A stretch of 64,000 nt of DNA from an uncultured Bacteroidales bacterium (GCA_944326305.1 CALVDL010000014.1:1-64000); one strand, 5' to 3'. Shown: positions 26,973-36,250, counted from the stretch's first letter. Notes: generated from the sequence alone by a model not told the origin. Translations and numbers: made by a program.

Positions 26973-26990
26973 GAATTTTCCTGAAAATTC
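26973..26990. promoter_or_regulatory. Palindromic operator candidate upstream of the porin
   Basis: GAATTTTC-CT-GAAAATTC, a perfect 8+8 palindrome with a 2-base spacer, sits 42 bases before the porin ATG and continues (minus strand) into AAAACTGTTCCTAA. The same palindrome is present at 52721-52738 before the FKBP gene, and half of it at 33895-33902 before korA, all in the same orientation to the gene. Confidence 0.5.
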
Positions 26991-27210
26991 TTTTATGGAC
27001 CTTCCCGGTATAATTCCCCTGAAATCCCCTATAAAATCATGATATTAAATTTCAAAACAATTCCTTAAGTTTATAATATAATACAAATATCCAACAATTT
27101 ACATCAATGCACAACGGACAGTCTGCCGGAGATGGAAGCCCTTCCCTCGGATCATGACGGCCTGCACTTTCCGGTCAGGAGGCCCAAAGGTAATAATTTT
27201 TTAATAAAAT
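26991..27210. other. AT-rich non-coding spacer
   Basis: No gene seen between the porin start and the DASS transporter terminator. CAAAGGTA at 27185-27192 is a minus-strand TAnnTTTG box with no matching -33 element. If used, it would give the porin a leader of about 250 bases. Confidence 0.3.
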
Positions 27211-27241
27211 GGCGGCCGGAGCTGCAAAGCGTCCGGCCGCC
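27211..27241 (-). terminator. Terminator of the DASS transporter gene
   Basis: GGCGGCCGGA at 27211-27220 pairs with TCCGGCCGCC at 27232-27241 (10 base pairs). On the minus strand the stem is followed by ATTTTATTAAAAAATT, a T-rich tail. It lies about 95 bases after the transporter stop. Confidence 0.75.
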
Positions 27242-27334
27242 GGCGATTACTTTATAATATTACCTATTTGAAAATATCCGGTGGACAAAAGCGGTCTTAT
27301 GTCACTGGAGGCCTTTCTCCCAATGGACAGCCCA

Positions 27335-28783
27335 TCAGAATCCTATCAGGAACAGCATCGCATAGCCGAGGATAAAACCTACGATTCCGATGATGAGGCC
27401 GACCTTGGTCATGTCCTTGGTGGTTACCAGGCCCGTCGAGTGCGCAAGGGCGTTAGGCGGGGTACTGATAGGGAACAGCATTGCAAGGGATGTACAGAGG
27501 ACAGCCCCGATGAGCAGGGTCTTCGAACCGCCGAGAGGATCCAGAGTCTCGCCCATGCCGACGCCCACTGCGCAAAGGATAGGGACAATCAGGCTGGCAG
27601 CGGCAGTATTCGATATGAAGTTGGAAATGAAGTATCCGATGAACCCGGACACGAGGATGACAACTATAGGCAGCCATTCCCCGAACGGTATGGACGTAAC
27701 CAGGTGCTCGGCAAGACCCGTGGCCGTAAGTGCAAGTCCGAGGGCGAATCCGCCGGCAACCATCCAGAGCACGCTCCAGTTTATCTCCTTCAGGTCATCC
27801 TTGGTGATAATGCCGGTGACGCAGAACACTCCGACAGGAATCATGGCCACAACGTTGGAATTAAGTCCGGTAAGCTGTTCTGTCATCCACAGCAGTATGG
27901 TCACGGCAAATGTCACCCAGACGACATATGTGCGCCATGTCTTCTCCCGGCCGCCTTCAATCTTGAGCTCTATGGTCTTCTGTTTGAACGGGAACAGTTT
28001 CAGCAGCACCAGCCACGCAATGAAGAGCATTACAAGTACGTACGGTATCATCCTCATGGCCCAGTCACCAAAGCCTACATCGAGATGCAGGGAATCGTTG
28101 AGATACTGGAATGCTATCGCATTAGGAGGCGTACCGATAGGCGTACCTATGCCGCCGAGGTTTGCAGCTATCGGAATGGAAAGGGCCAGGGCGATACGTC
28201 CTTTTCCGTCAGGAGGAAGAGTCTTCAGCACAGGAGCCAGGAAAGTAAGCATCATCGCCGCAGTCGCAGTATTGCTCATGAACATGGAGAAAATGCCTAT
28301 CACCATGAGAAAACCCAGAAGCACGAACTCCGACTTCTTCCCGAAAGGCTTCAGCAGCACCCTTGCCAGCTGCACGTCCATGCCGACCTTGGTCGATGCT
28401 ATAGCCAGGATGAACCCTCCCAGGAACAGCATGATCACAGGGTCTGCAAAAGTGGCCAGTATCGATTTATAGCTGACGAAGGTCCCCATTTCTGCAGGAA
28501 TCCCGGACCCTTTCATGAACGAAAAACTGCTGTCGGAAATAGTCAGAAGCATCACGACAATTATCAGCACGGAAGTCGTCCAGGTCGGGATGATCTCGAA
28601 CATCCACATCAGCGCTGCGAAAACAAAAATGGCTATGGTCCGCTGCTCTGTGACGGTAAGCCCTTCAATGCCGAAGAACGAGGTAGGGACAAGCCATAAG
28701 AAAAGAGTGATTACCAATACGATGGGAAGCGCGATAGTAAGCTTCCGGGAGATTTTTCTCTCTTTGGGAACCTGCTGTGTCAT
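27335..28783 (-). CDS. DASS/SLC13-family sodium-coupled di- or tricarboxylate transporter
   Basis: A 482-residue inner-membrane carrier with about 11-12 hydrophobic segments. The two signature hairpin-loop motifs are present (MSNTATAAM and ISNTAAASL), each with its partner TPPNA-type segment (GTPIGTPPNAIA and FPISTPPNALA), as in VcINDY-like proteins. The family co-transports Na+ with succinate, malate, fumarate or citrate; the exact substrate cannot be read. It has its own promoter (28835-28863) and terminator. Start: ATG at 28783 opening MTQQVPKERK. Confidence 0.94.
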   Translation of the reverse strand: MTQQVPKERKISRKLTIALPIVLVITLFLWLVPTSFFGIEGLTVTEQRTIAIFVFAALMWMFEIIPTWTTSVLIIVVMLLTISDSSFSFMKGSGIPAEMGTFVSYKSILATFADPVIMLFLGGFILAIASTKVGMDVQLARVLLKPFGKKSEFVLLGFLMVIGIFSMFMSNTATAAMMLTFLAPVLKTLPPDGKGRIALALSIPIAANLGGIGTPIGTPPNAIAFQYLNDSLHLDVGFGDWAMRMIPYVLVMLFIAWLVLLKLFPFKQKTIELKIEGGREKTWRTYVVWVTFAVTILLWMTEQLTGLNSNVVAMIPVGVFCVTGIITKDDLKEINWSVLWMVAGGFALGLALTATGLAEHLVTSIPFGEWLPIVVILVSGFIGYFISNFISNTAAASLIVPILCAVGVGMGETLDPLGGSKTLLIGAVLCTSLAMLFPISTPPNALAHSTGLVTTKDMTKVGLIIGIVGFILGYAMLFLIGF

Positions 28784-28834
28784 TATCAGTACAGTATTTT
28801 AGTGTTTTAATTATTGGTTTTTAAAATCGGGTAT

Positions 28835-28863
28835 CAAATTTAGCAACATTTTGTTAAAGACAA
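28835..28863 (-). promoter_or_regulatory. Promoter of the DASS transporter
   Basis: On the minus strand TTG (28863-28861), an 18-base spacer and TAAATTTG (28842-28835) fit the Bacteroidota consensus. The predicted start is near 28828, about 45 bases before the ATG. Confidence 0.55.
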
Positions 28864-28947
28864 TGGCCGGGAGTGTTTTTTTCAACTATGGCACATCGTG
28901 AAAAATTATCCGTAGAGCGGCAGATTCAATTCGTTTGCAGATATTGT

Positions 28948-28978
28948 TTTGCAGGTGAAAAGGAAGGCTGTACTTTTG
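28948..28978 (+). promoter_or_regulatory. Promoter of the small periplasmic protein gene
   Basis: TTTG at 28948-28951, a 19-base spacer and TACTTTTG at 28971-28978 give an exact match to TTTG-N19-TAnnTTTG. Transcription should begin near 28985, which excludes an in-frame TTG-type start at 28949 and supports the ATG at 29003. Confidence 0.8.
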
Positions 28979-29002
28979 CTGTCACACCAAAACAAATGGA
29001 AT

Positions 29003-29434
29003 ATGAGAAAGATACATCTGCTGTTAATGCTCTGCCTGCCGCTGTGCACTGTCATGCCGGCAAAGGCCCAGCCTAAAGGTATGCTGCCTGCAGAAAAGGC
29101 TGAAATCAAGGCAGGGGAAATGAAGGAATCCCTGGACCTGACCGATAAGCAGTACAAAAAGCTCTGCAGACTGTTCAGGAAAACAGAAAAGGCCCTGCTG
29201 AAAGCACGGTCCGCGGCATGGGCACCGGTCATGGGAGGGCCCGGTGGCATGATGCCTCCAGGAATGATGCCCGGGAATGACGGTAATTTCAGAGGAGGCC
29301 CGGGAATGCCTGAACAGCCCTCGGAGAAAGAAATGAAAATCATCAGTAAAGAAACCGGAAAGATCAAGAAGATCCTCTCGGAGGAACAGTTCATCAAATG
29401 GCGTGAGTCATTACACGAGAGCAGGAAAAAATAA
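29003..29434 (+). CDS. Small periplasmic Spy/DUF4890-like protein
   Basis: A 143-residue exported protein with a signal peptide (MRKIHLLLMLCLPL...PAKAQ), then a charged helical region carrying an LTxxQ-like motif (LDLTDKQYKKLCRLF). A Gly/Met/Pro-rich low-complexity stretch (GGPGGMMPPGMMPG) precedes a final helix (ILSEEQFIKWRESL). Helical periplasmic proteins with LTxxQ-type motifs include Spy/CpxP chaperone-like sensors and the Bacteroidota DUF4890 group. The Met-rich linker could bind metal, but this is speculative. The start is fixed by the promoter at 28948-28978. It is followed by a hairpin shared with gdhA. Confidence 0.65.
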   Translation: MRKIHLLLMLCLPLCTVMPAKAQPKGMLPAEKAEIKAGEMKESLDLTDKQYKKLCRLFRKTEKALLKARSAAWAPVMGGPGGMMPPGMMPGNDGNFRGGPGMPEQPSEKEMKIISKETGKIKKILSEEQFIKWRESLHESRKK

Positions 29435-29439
29435 AACAA

Positions 29440-29473
29440 GAGGAGATGTCCTTAGATACCCGGACACCTCCTC
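29440..29473. terminator. Hairpin between converging genes
   Basis: GAGGAGATGTCC (29440-29451) pairs with GGACACCTCCTC (29462-29473) with a single A-C mismatch. It lies between the plus-strand small protein and the minus-strand gdhA and may terminate both. T-tracts are weak on either side (ATTCATTTT on the plus strand). Confidence 0.6.
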
Positions 29474-29508
29474 ATTCATTTTCACCATGTGCAGGTCAGG
29501 ACCCAGGG

Positions 29509-30846
29509 TCAGATGATACCCTGCTCAAGCATGGCATGTGCGACTTTCATGAAGCCTGCCACATTGGCGCCTTTCACATAGTTGATATAGCCGTCAGCCT
29601 CCTTGCCGTGCTCCACGCATGCATGGTGTATATTGGCCATGATCTCATGGAGCTTCCTGTCCACTTCCTCGGCGCTCCAGCTGATATGCATGGCGTTCTG
29701 GGTCATTTCAAGTCCGGAAGTAGCCACTCCGCCGGCATTGACGGCCTTTCCAGGGGCGAACATTATCTTGGCCTTCTGGAATGCGGCTATCGCCTCAGGT
29801 GTGCACCCCATATTGGAGACCTCAGCGCAGCACCATGTGCCGTTCTTGATAAGCTCCTCTGCATCTGCCCCGGACATCTCGTTCTGGAATGCGCAAGGCA
29901 TGGCGATGTCGCACTTGATGCTCCAGGCTTTCTTGCCAGGGTAGAATGTAGCGGAAGGGAACTTCTCCGCAAACGGGGCCACCACATCGTTGTTTGAAGC
30001 CCTGAGCTCGAGCATATAGGCTATCTTCTCCTCGTTCATGCCTTCAGGGTCATAGATTGCCCCGTCAGGGCCGGAAATTGCTATAACCTTGGCACCCAGC
30101 TGTGTAGCCTTGGTAGCTGCACCCCATGCCACGTTGCCGAAACCGGATATTGCCACTGTCTTGCCCTTTATGTCCTTCCCCTGTAGATGGAGCATGTGCT
30201 GCACGAAATACACGGCACCGAAACCTGTAGCCTCCGGACGTATGAGGGAGCCCCCGTATGTCAGGCCTTTCCCCGTCAGCACACCTGTATGCTCACGCGC
30301 GAGCTTCTTGTACATCCCGAACAGGAAGCCTATCTCGCGGCCTCCAACCCCGATGTCACCTGCAGGCACATCTGTATCCGGGCCGATGTTCCTCCACAGT
30401 TCAAGCATGAAGGCCTGGCAGAAACGCATGATCTCCGCGTCGGACTTGCCCTTAGGGTTGAAATCAGAGCCGCCCTTGCCTCCGCCCATAGGAAGGGTCG
30501 TGAGGGCGTTCTTGAAAGTCTGCTCGAAGCCCAGGAACTTAAGGATGGAAAGATTGACAGAAGGATGGAAACGCAGGCCGCCCTTGTAAGGCCCGATGGC
30601 ATTGTTGAACTGGACACGGTATCCGGTGTTGGTCTGTATCTCGCCGTTGTCATCCACCCAGGTGACCTTGAACGTGAAGATCCTGTCCGGCTCCACTATC
30701 CTTTCGACAATCTTCGCATCCTCGAACTCAGGATGCCTGTTATATTCTTCCTCGACAGTCTCCAATACTTCCCGTACGGCCTGAAGGTATTCTTTCTCAT
30801 TGCCGTACTTGGCCTGGAGACGGGCCATGATTTCATTAGTGTTCAT
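29509..30846 (-). CDS. gdhA: NADP-type glutamate dehydrogenase
   Basis: A 445-residue hexameric GDH that aminates 2-oxoglutarate to glutamate with NAD(P)H. The catalytic Lys lies in PMGGGKGGSDF, and the substrate-binding region GGLRFHPSVN and the family signature around VPAGDIGVGGREIGF are present. The nucleotide-binding domain begins near VAISGFGNVAWGA. Length and motifs match the hexameric class (family I), usually NADPH-linked and biosynthetic. It lies 68 bases after korB on the same strand, so its substrate 2-oxoglutarate is also the product or substrate of its neighbours. I see no promoter box in the gap, so it may be read from korA. Confidence 0.97.
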   Translation of the reverse strand: MNTNEIMARLQAKYGNEKEYLQAVREVLETVEEEYNRHPEFEDAKIVERIVEPDRIFTFKVTWVDDNGEIQTNTGYRVQFNNAIGPYKGGLRFHPSVNLSILKFLGFEQTFKNALTTLPMGGGKGGSDFNPKGKSDAEIMRFCQAFMLELWRNIGPDTDVPAGDIGVGGREIGFLFGMYKKLAREHTGVLTGKGLTYGGSLIRPEATGFGAVYFVQHMLHLQGKDIKGKTVAISGFGNVAWGAATKATQLGAKVIAISGPDGAIYDPEGMNEEKIAYMLELRASNNDVVAPFAEKFPSATFYPGKKAWSIKCDIAMPCAFQNEMSGADAEELIKNGTWCCAEVSNMGCTPEAIAAFQKAKIMFAPGKAVNAGGVATSGLEMTQNAMHISWSAEEVDRKLHEIMANIHHACVEHGKEADGYINYVKGANVAGFMKVAHAMLEQGII

Positions 30847-30914
30847 AATATAATGTTATTAAAAGTGATTCCATTAACCTGGCACAACGCAGATATTGTC
30901 CGCCGCCCATGCCT

Positions 30915-31931
30915 TTACACCTCCCATGTGGCGCCGCTGCGAAGAAGGTCATCCACACAATGTATATGCGACTTCTCGCTCACCTGCTCGGCCTGCATCC
31001 TGACTCCGCCGTCGTACGTGACATCGGCGACATCACGGATTACGCCCAGGGCCACAGGATATTCCGGATATTTCATGTCCGCAAGCATCATGTGGATACC
31101 GATATTGTCGGAATGGGCGTCATGGGTGAGGATATCGTCCTCGGTGATGCCCTTCTCCCCTATGGTCACGACCTTGAGGCGCAGTCCGTCGAGGACAAGC
31201 CCCTTGTCCCTGTTCTTGCCGAATATCATTTTCTCCCCGTGACGCAGGACAATCGTCCTGTCCGCCCTGTACTCGCGGTCTGATATGGCGGAATGAGCAC
31301 CGTCATTGAATATCACGCAGTTCGTGAGCATCTCCATGACCGATGTCCCGTTGTGTGCCGCTGCCGCCACCATGATCTCCTCGTTCAGCTTCAGCTCGGA
31401 GTCGAGCCCGCGGGCAAAGAACGTGCCCTTCGCCCCGAGAACAAGGCTGCCGGGGTTGAACGGGTGCTCGACTGTGCCGTAAGGGGATGTCTTGGTGACC
31501 GCCCCGAACTTGGAGGTCGGGGAATACTGACCCTTGGTGAGGCCGTATATCTGGTTGTTGAACAGGATGATGTTTATATCCACATTCCTTCTTATGGCAT
31601 GGATGAAATGGTTCCCCCCGATGGCGAGGGCGTCCCCGTCACCGCAGGCCTGCCAGACCGTGAGGTCCGGGTTGGCGACCTTGATGCCGGTGGAAATGGC
31701 CGTTGCCCTCCCGTGTATGCTGTGGAAGCCGTAGGTGTTCATATAATACGGCAGCCTGGACGAGCATCCTATCCCGGACACCACGACATAGCGCTCTTTC
31801 TCATACCCGAGGGTCTCGGCCACCTTCGGCATCGCCCTCTGGAGAGCTGCAAGTACAGCATGGTCTCCGCATCCCGGGCACCACCTGACTTCCTGGTCGC
31901 TCTTGAAATCCTGAAATGTATATTTTCCCAT
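30915..31931 (-). CDS. korB: 2-oxoacid:ferredoxin oxidoreductase, beta subunit (KorB-like)
   Basis: A 338-residue thiamine-diphosphate-binding subunit. RWCPGCGDHAVLAA, SGIGCSSRLPYY and the TPP/Mg motif region GDGDALAIGGNHFIHAIRRN...NNQIYGLTKGQ are present. With the alpha subunit it interconverts 2-oxoglutarate and succinyl-CoA using ferredoxin. Motif-level evidence cannot exclude another 2-oxoacid (branched-chain or pyruvate), but this size and fused partner are the usual KorAB form in Bacteroidota. It follows korA after 47 bases. Confidence 0.92.
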   Translation of the reverse strand: MGKYTFQDFKSDQEVRWCPGCGDHAVLAALQRAMPKVAETLGYEKERYVVVSGIGCSSRLPYYMNTYGFHSIHGRATAISTGIKVANPDLTVWQACGDGDALAIGGNHFIHAIRRNVDINIILFNNQIYGLTKGQYSPTSKFGAVTKTSPYGTVEHPFNPGSLVLGAKGTFFARGLDSELKLNEEIMVAAAAHNGTSVMEMLTNCVIFNDGAHSAISDREYRADRTIVLRHGEKMIFGKNRDKGLVLDGLRLKVVTIGEKGITEDDILTHDAHSDNIGIHMMLADMKYPEYPVALGVIRDVADVTYDGGVRMQAEQVSEKSHIHCVDDLLRSGATWEV

Positions 31932-31978
31932 ATTCCGTTTTTTCTTTTGAAGATCATCCGTCCAGGATGACAGCTGGA

Positions 31979-33811
31979 CTACAATGCGAAGTTTATCGCC
32001 GTCACAAGTTCCTGAACGAGGAACGGCTGTCCCTGTACCTTATTGTACTGCAAATACTTGTGTTTCGGCAGGACATTCCGGAGATAGCCGGCGAAATGCC
32101 CGCTGTTCAGCTCGCAGACAAGAATCCTGTCAAACTTCCTGAAGACCGCCTCCGTATTGCGCGGCAGCGGGTTGATGTAGTCGAAATGGGCATAGCTGAC
32201 ATCCTTGCCGGAAGCCCGTATCTGGGACACCGCGGAAAGCAGATGCCCGTATGTGCCGCCCCAGCCCACGACAAGGAGACGTCCTGAATCAGGGCCGTTG
32301 ACTTCAAGCTCCGGAATGAAATCCGCAATCCTGGCCACCTTCTCCGCCCTCTCCCTGACCATCGTAGCATGGTTCACAGGGTCGGAAGACAGGACGCCCT
32401 GATGGTTCTTCTCCAGCCCGCCGACACGGTGCTCGAAACCTTTCTGGCCCGGCACGGCCCATTTGCGGGCCATGGTCCTGGAATCCCTCTCGAACGGGAA
32501 GAACGGCCCGGTGAGCTTCTCTGCAAAAGGAGGCTTTATTTCAGGATAATCCGACATCGACGGGATGAGCCAAGGCTCGGAACCGTTCCCGAGGAACCCT
32601 TCGGAAAGCAGGATCACAGGCATCATGTGCTCAAGGGCGATCTTCGCAGCCATAAAGGCGGCATCGAAACAGCCTGCCGGAGAATGTGCGGCCATCACGG
32701 CTACGGGACATTCCCCGTTCCTGCCGTAAAGTGCCTGGTTCAGGTCGGTCTGCTCCGTCTTGGTAGGGATACCCGTGGAGGGGCCCGCCCTCTGTACATC
32801 CACCACTACAAGGGGCAGCTCCGTCATGACGGCAAGGCCGAGGGCCTCGGACTTGAGGGAAAGCCCCGGGCCTGAAGTGGTGGTGACAGCCAGGTCGCCT
32901 GCGAATGCGGCGCCTATTGCGGTGCAGATGCCGGCAATCTCGTCCTCGGCCTGCAGAGTGGTGCAGTGCAGGCTCTTGTGGAGCGCCAGTTCCTCCAGTA
33001 TTGCAGTGGCCGGTGTTATCGGGTAGGAGCCGCAGAAAAGCGGTCTCCCGGACTTCTCGGAAGCGGCGAGAAGTCCCCAGGCTATGGCCTGGTTCCCGGT
33101 GATGTTCCGGTAGAGCCCCTTCTTCTTGTGGGACGGCTCTATGACGTATGTGTTCGGGATGGCCTGGATGTTGGCCGCATAGTTGTACCCGTCGTTGACA
33201 GCCTTCTCGTTCGGGGCTATCAGCTCCGGATGCTTTTTCCTGAATTTCTTTTCGAGGTACTTGTGGACATATTCCACCGGACGGCTGTAGATGAAGCATG
33301 CCATGCCCAGCGTGAACATATTCTTGCATTTATGTATGGCCTTTGTATCAAGGCCGCTGTCTTTCAGGCTCTCCTCGGTGAGTGTGGTTATGCCCGCCGC
33401 GATGATGGTCCTGTCGCCTATATTGAGTTCCTCGATCGGGTCTCCCTTGAAGCCGGCCTTCTGCAGTCCCTGCTCGTCGAACGTGTCTGTGTCAATGATG
33501 ACCATGGCGGTCCTCTTGAGCCATTTGGCGTTGGCCTTGAGGGCTGCCGGGTTCATTGCGACAAGGAGGTCGCAGTAGTCTCCCGGGGTATTTACATCCT
33601 CGCTTCCGATGTGGACCTGGAAGCCGGAAACCCCGGATACGGTCCCGTGAGGGGCCCTGATCTCTGCCGGAAAGTCCGGGAATGTAGAAAGCGCATTCCC
33701 GTAGATAGCCGACATATCAGCAAAAAGAGATCCGGTGAGCTGCATGCCGTCTCCCGAATCTCCCGCAAACCTGATCACAACATCCGTAGTATCTATTACT
33801 TTGTGTTGCAT
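31979..33811 (-). CDS. korA: 2-oxoacid:ferredoxin oxidoreductase, alpha subunit (gamma-alpha fusion, KorA-like)
   Basis: A 610-residue subunit. The N-terminal about 190 residues are the gamma domain (IRFAGDSGDGMQLTGSLFA), fused to the alpha domains, which start around NQAIAWGLLAASEKSG and YPITPATAILEEL. The TTTSGPGLSLKSEALGLAVM and DVQRAGPSTGIPTKTEQ segments are typical of this superfamily, and a C-terminal transketolase-like domain ends the protein. It works with KorB in the cytoplasm. First gene of the korA-korB-gdhA run, with a -7 box and a half operator upstream. Confidence 0.93.
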   Translation of the reverse strand: MQHKVIDTTDVVIRFAGDSGDGMQLTGSLFADMSAIYGNALSTFPDFPAEIRAPHGTVSGVSGFQVHIGSEDVNTPGDYCDLLVAMNPAALKANAKWLKRTAMVIIDTDTFDEQGLQKAGFKGDPIEELNIGDRTIIAAGITTLTEESLKDSGLDTKAIHKCKNMFTLGMACFIYSRPVEYVHKYLEKKFRKKHPELIAPNEKAVNDGYNYAANIQAIPNTYVIEPSHKKKGLYRNITGNQAIAWGLLAASEKSGRPLFCGSYPITPATAILEELALHKSLHCTTLQAEDEIAGICTAIGAAFAGDLAVTTTSGPGLSLKSEALGLAVMTELPLVVVDVQRAGPSTGIPTKTEQTDLNQALYGRNGECPVAVMAAHSPAGCFDAAFMAAKIALEHMMPVILLSEGFLGNGSEPWLIPSMSDYPEIKPPFAEKLTGPFFPFERDSRTMARKWAVPGQKGFEHRVGGLEKNHQGVLSSDPVNHATMVRERAEKVARIADFIPELEVNGPDSGRLLVVGWGGTYGHLLSAVSQIRASGKDVSYAHFDYINPLPRNTEAVFRKFDRILVCELNSGHFAGYLRNVLPKHKYLQYNKVQGQPFLVQELVTAINFAL

Positions 33812-33852
33812 GGTCTATTTAAATCTATAATCAAATATTGGTTAAAAGCACA

Positions 33853-33902
33853 CAAATGTAATAAATTTTCATGATGTTGTTTAGAAACTGTTTCGAATTT
33901 TC
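33853..33902 (-). promoter_or_regulatory. korA promoter region with half operator
   Basis: CAAATGTA at 33853-33860 reads TACATTTG on the minus strand, a TAnnTTTG box about 42 bases before the ATG. Upstream, 33884-33902 reads GAAAATTCGAAACAGTTTC on the minus strand, resembling the operator-like sites at 26973-26990 and 52721-52738. The -33 box is weak (TTTC, 23-base spacing). Confidence 0.5.
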
Positions 33903-34000
33903 AAAAAAATCCGCCAGCGGGAAGGTCACGCGGGGCCATCGGGCCCCCGCTGTCCGGACAGAGGCCGCACAAGCCTGCCTCCTGCGTCTCCCGGGCCCCG

Positions 34001-36250
34001 CTATGCATAGCTGTGAAGTCCGCCGAGGAAGAAATTGACGCCGAAATATGTGATGATCACGCACAGGAAGGCGATGATGCAGAACCAGTGGAAGAACACC
34101 GGGTTCCGGAACACCCTGAGCGACCGGCCGTGCAGGGCGAAAGCGTACACGAGCAGGGTAATCAGCGCCCAGACCTCCTTCGGGTCCCATGCCCAGTAGC
34201 GTCCCCACGAGACATTGGCCCATACAGCCCCGAGGAATGTGCCGGCGGCAAGGAGGAAGACCGCCGGATAGAGGATGACAAGGGAAATGTCGGCGGAACG
34301 CCCCATTTCATAATCCTTGGCGAGTCCCTGCCTGCCCGGCCGGAGCCAGTGCCCGGCAAGCGACATCACACTGTTAAGCATCGCCAGGCCCAGCAGCGTG
34401 TACGAGAGCATCATGCAGGCTACATGGACCGACAGGAGCGGGGAAGAAAGCACAGGCATCAGATGCGTTATCTGCGGGTCGGACTCCCCTATCGACGCCA
34501 CCAGCAGGGAGAATCCGCACAGCAGGAACCCCATAGGCAGCACCAGAGGGAACCGGCGGGCCGGAATGACGGTAAGCAGCATCGATATCCATGACATGGT
34601 CATCATGGTCTCGAAACCGTTCGACATCGGGATGTGGCCTGAGACTCTCCAGCGGAGGGCAAGGATGACGGTGAGATAGAGAAGAAGCAGGGCCGAAAGC
34701 AGATGTGCGGCACGGCAGATGACAGTATGCAGGGGCCGTCTGGAGACACTCCCGCCTCCCGCAGAGGGAGCGGGACACGAACTTGCACTGCCCTGTAGAT
34801 GTCCTGAAATATAGAAAAACACAAAAAGCAAAAGCCCGGCGGAGAGACAGGCCATCGCCAGAGCCTTCGGTCTGTCTATACTATTATATATAGTTTCGGC
34901 CCTGACTCGTCCCCCTGACGGGATGACATCCGGGGCGGACTTGAGCTGATGCTCGCGGATCTTGGCAAATATCCCTTTCACCCCGTCGAAGTCCTTTTTC
35001 ATAAGCCCTTCACCTGCAAGGCTCATAACCTTGCGCACGAACAGCCACTGCGCCGGATCCATTTCCGCAGGCAGCCTGTCGACAGAGGAATACCACGAGA
35101 CTTTCCCGTCGCAGGTGAACGGGAAAATCCTGAGCAGGGAACCCGTGCACACAAGCCTTATGCTCTCCTCCCGGTCCCTGGCCTTCATGGCGGCCTTCGG
35201 GCTTGACTGGCTGCCGTCCATATCCAGAGTGCCATACCACTGGTCGGCATAGAAAATCCACCCTGTAAGCACCTGCTCGCATGTAAGGCCGCGCCAGGAG
35301 GGCCGGCCGTAAAGTTTCATGGTAAAATCACGGGCGAGGGTCTGCATGGGGCATACACGGTCGTTGTAATAGACGAATATCCTGCCATATTCAGATGCCA
35401 CCTCCTCGGGAATATGCTTCGGGAGCTCCGTGCCGTTTTTCGGGGAAGCCGAGGCATCGGCAGAGGACAGGACAAGGCACAGGATGACTGACACAGCAGC
35501 GGCCGCGCTTCCGCACAGACGCCTCAATGCAGCCCTGAAGCCGCTGTCCCTGCGGAAGAAGAACCCTGTCATCGAGAGCAGCAGAAGCGCATATCCCGCA
35601 TAAGTCACAGCAACCCCGGCCGGGTCATGGCTGACAGCTATCGTGGAGCCTCCGCCGTCATCGTCATAGGAGGCCTGGTAAAACCGGTATCCCCCGTATC
35701 TGAATATCCTGTTCATCGACACCGTGGCTGAAATGCCCTCCGTACCATGGCGGACACCCTCTCCGCCATGCACCTCGCCAGGCATGATATGCAGCGTGCT
35801 GATATAGTCCTTAGGGGCATCGGAGCCAGGGTAGTATTCCACCTTGAAGTCCGAGAGCGACACGGAAAACGGGAGTTCCGACATGCTTCCGTCCTCCCGG
35901 ACAAAGGCCGTCGCCGCCGGATCGCCTTTCCTGAAGTGCACCGCCCCGGAGTCCCCTGACAGATGAGTGGTCAGCGCCCCGGCAAGTATCAGGATGAAAG
36001 ACAGATGGATACATACCGTAGAAAGCGGAATATCCCTGAAGGCCCTGCCTTTCACAAGCCTGAAATATACATACACAATACCGGAAGCCGCTGCCAGCGC
36101 CCACAGCGCGATGAACACCGGCGAATGATATGCCCATTTCATGACGGCATCGGTCCCGTGGAATTTCTCCAGAACCGACGCCACCGCCATATAGACTGCC
36201 AAAAGGGAGATAAAACCGAATGACAGATATTTGCAGATTTTCAAAACCAT
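34001..36250 (-). CDS. Cytochrome c biogenesis protein, ResB-CcsA (CcsBA) fusion
   Basis: A 749-residue polytopic membrane protein of system II, which carries heme across the membrane and ligates it to apocytochromes c. The N-terminal third has a few TM segments and a periplasmic ResB/CcsB-like domain. The C-terminal third is CcsA-like, with the tryptophan-rich WWD-type motif VSWGRYWAWDPKEVWAL and a conserved His near HVACMMLSYTLLGLA. A central soluble stretch (about residues 290-470) is mostly periplasmic. It matches the fused proteins usual in Bacteroidota. The nearby di-heme CxxCH protein at 36925-38568 would need such a system. The start at 36250 lies next to a MITE. Confidence 0.88.
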   Translation of the reverse strand: MVLKICKYLSFGFISLLAVYMAVASVLEKFHGTDAVMKWAYHSPVFIALWALAAASGIVYVYFRLVKGRAFRDIPLSTVCIHLSFILILAGALTTHLSGDSGAVHFRKGDPAATAFVREDGSMSELPFSVSLSDFKVEYYPGSDAPKDYISTLHIMPGEVHGGEGVRHGTEGISATVSMNRIFRYGGYRFYQASYDDDGGGSTIAVSHDPAGVAVTYAGYALLLLSMTGFFFRRDSGFRAALRRLCGSAAAAVSVILCLVLSSADASASPKNGTELPKHIPEEVASEYGRIFVYYNDRVCPMQTLARDFTMKLYGRPSWRGLTCEQVLTGWIFYADQWYGTLDMDGSQSSPKAAMKARDREESIRLVCTGSLLRIFPFTCDGKVSWYSSVDRLPAEMDPAQWLFVRKVMSLAGEGLMKKDFDGVKGIFAKIREHQLKSAPDVIPSGGRVRAETIYNSIDRPKALAMACLSAGLLLFVFFYISGHLQGSASSCPAPSAGGGSVSRRPLHTVICRAAHLLSALLLLYLTVILALRWRVSGHIPMSNGFETMMTMSWISMLLTVIPARRFPLVLPMGFLLCGFSLLVASIGESDPQITHLMPVLSSPLLSVHVACMMLSYTLLGLAMLNSVMSLAGHWLRPGRQGLAKDYEMGRSADISLVILYPAVFLLAAGTFLGAVWANVSWGRYWAWDPKEVWALITLLVYAFALHGRSLRVFRNPVFFHWFCIIAFLCVIITYFGVNFFLGGLHSYA

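Noticed and set aside
27281..28699. Plus-strand open frame of over 400 codons opposite the DASS transporter
   Set aside because: The translation is rich in His, Arg and Gln with no domain, typical of an antisense shadow; the minus strand carries both transporter signatures.
29603..29944. Plus-strand frame within gdhA
   Set aside because: gdhA is intact and conserved throughout; the plus frame has no support.
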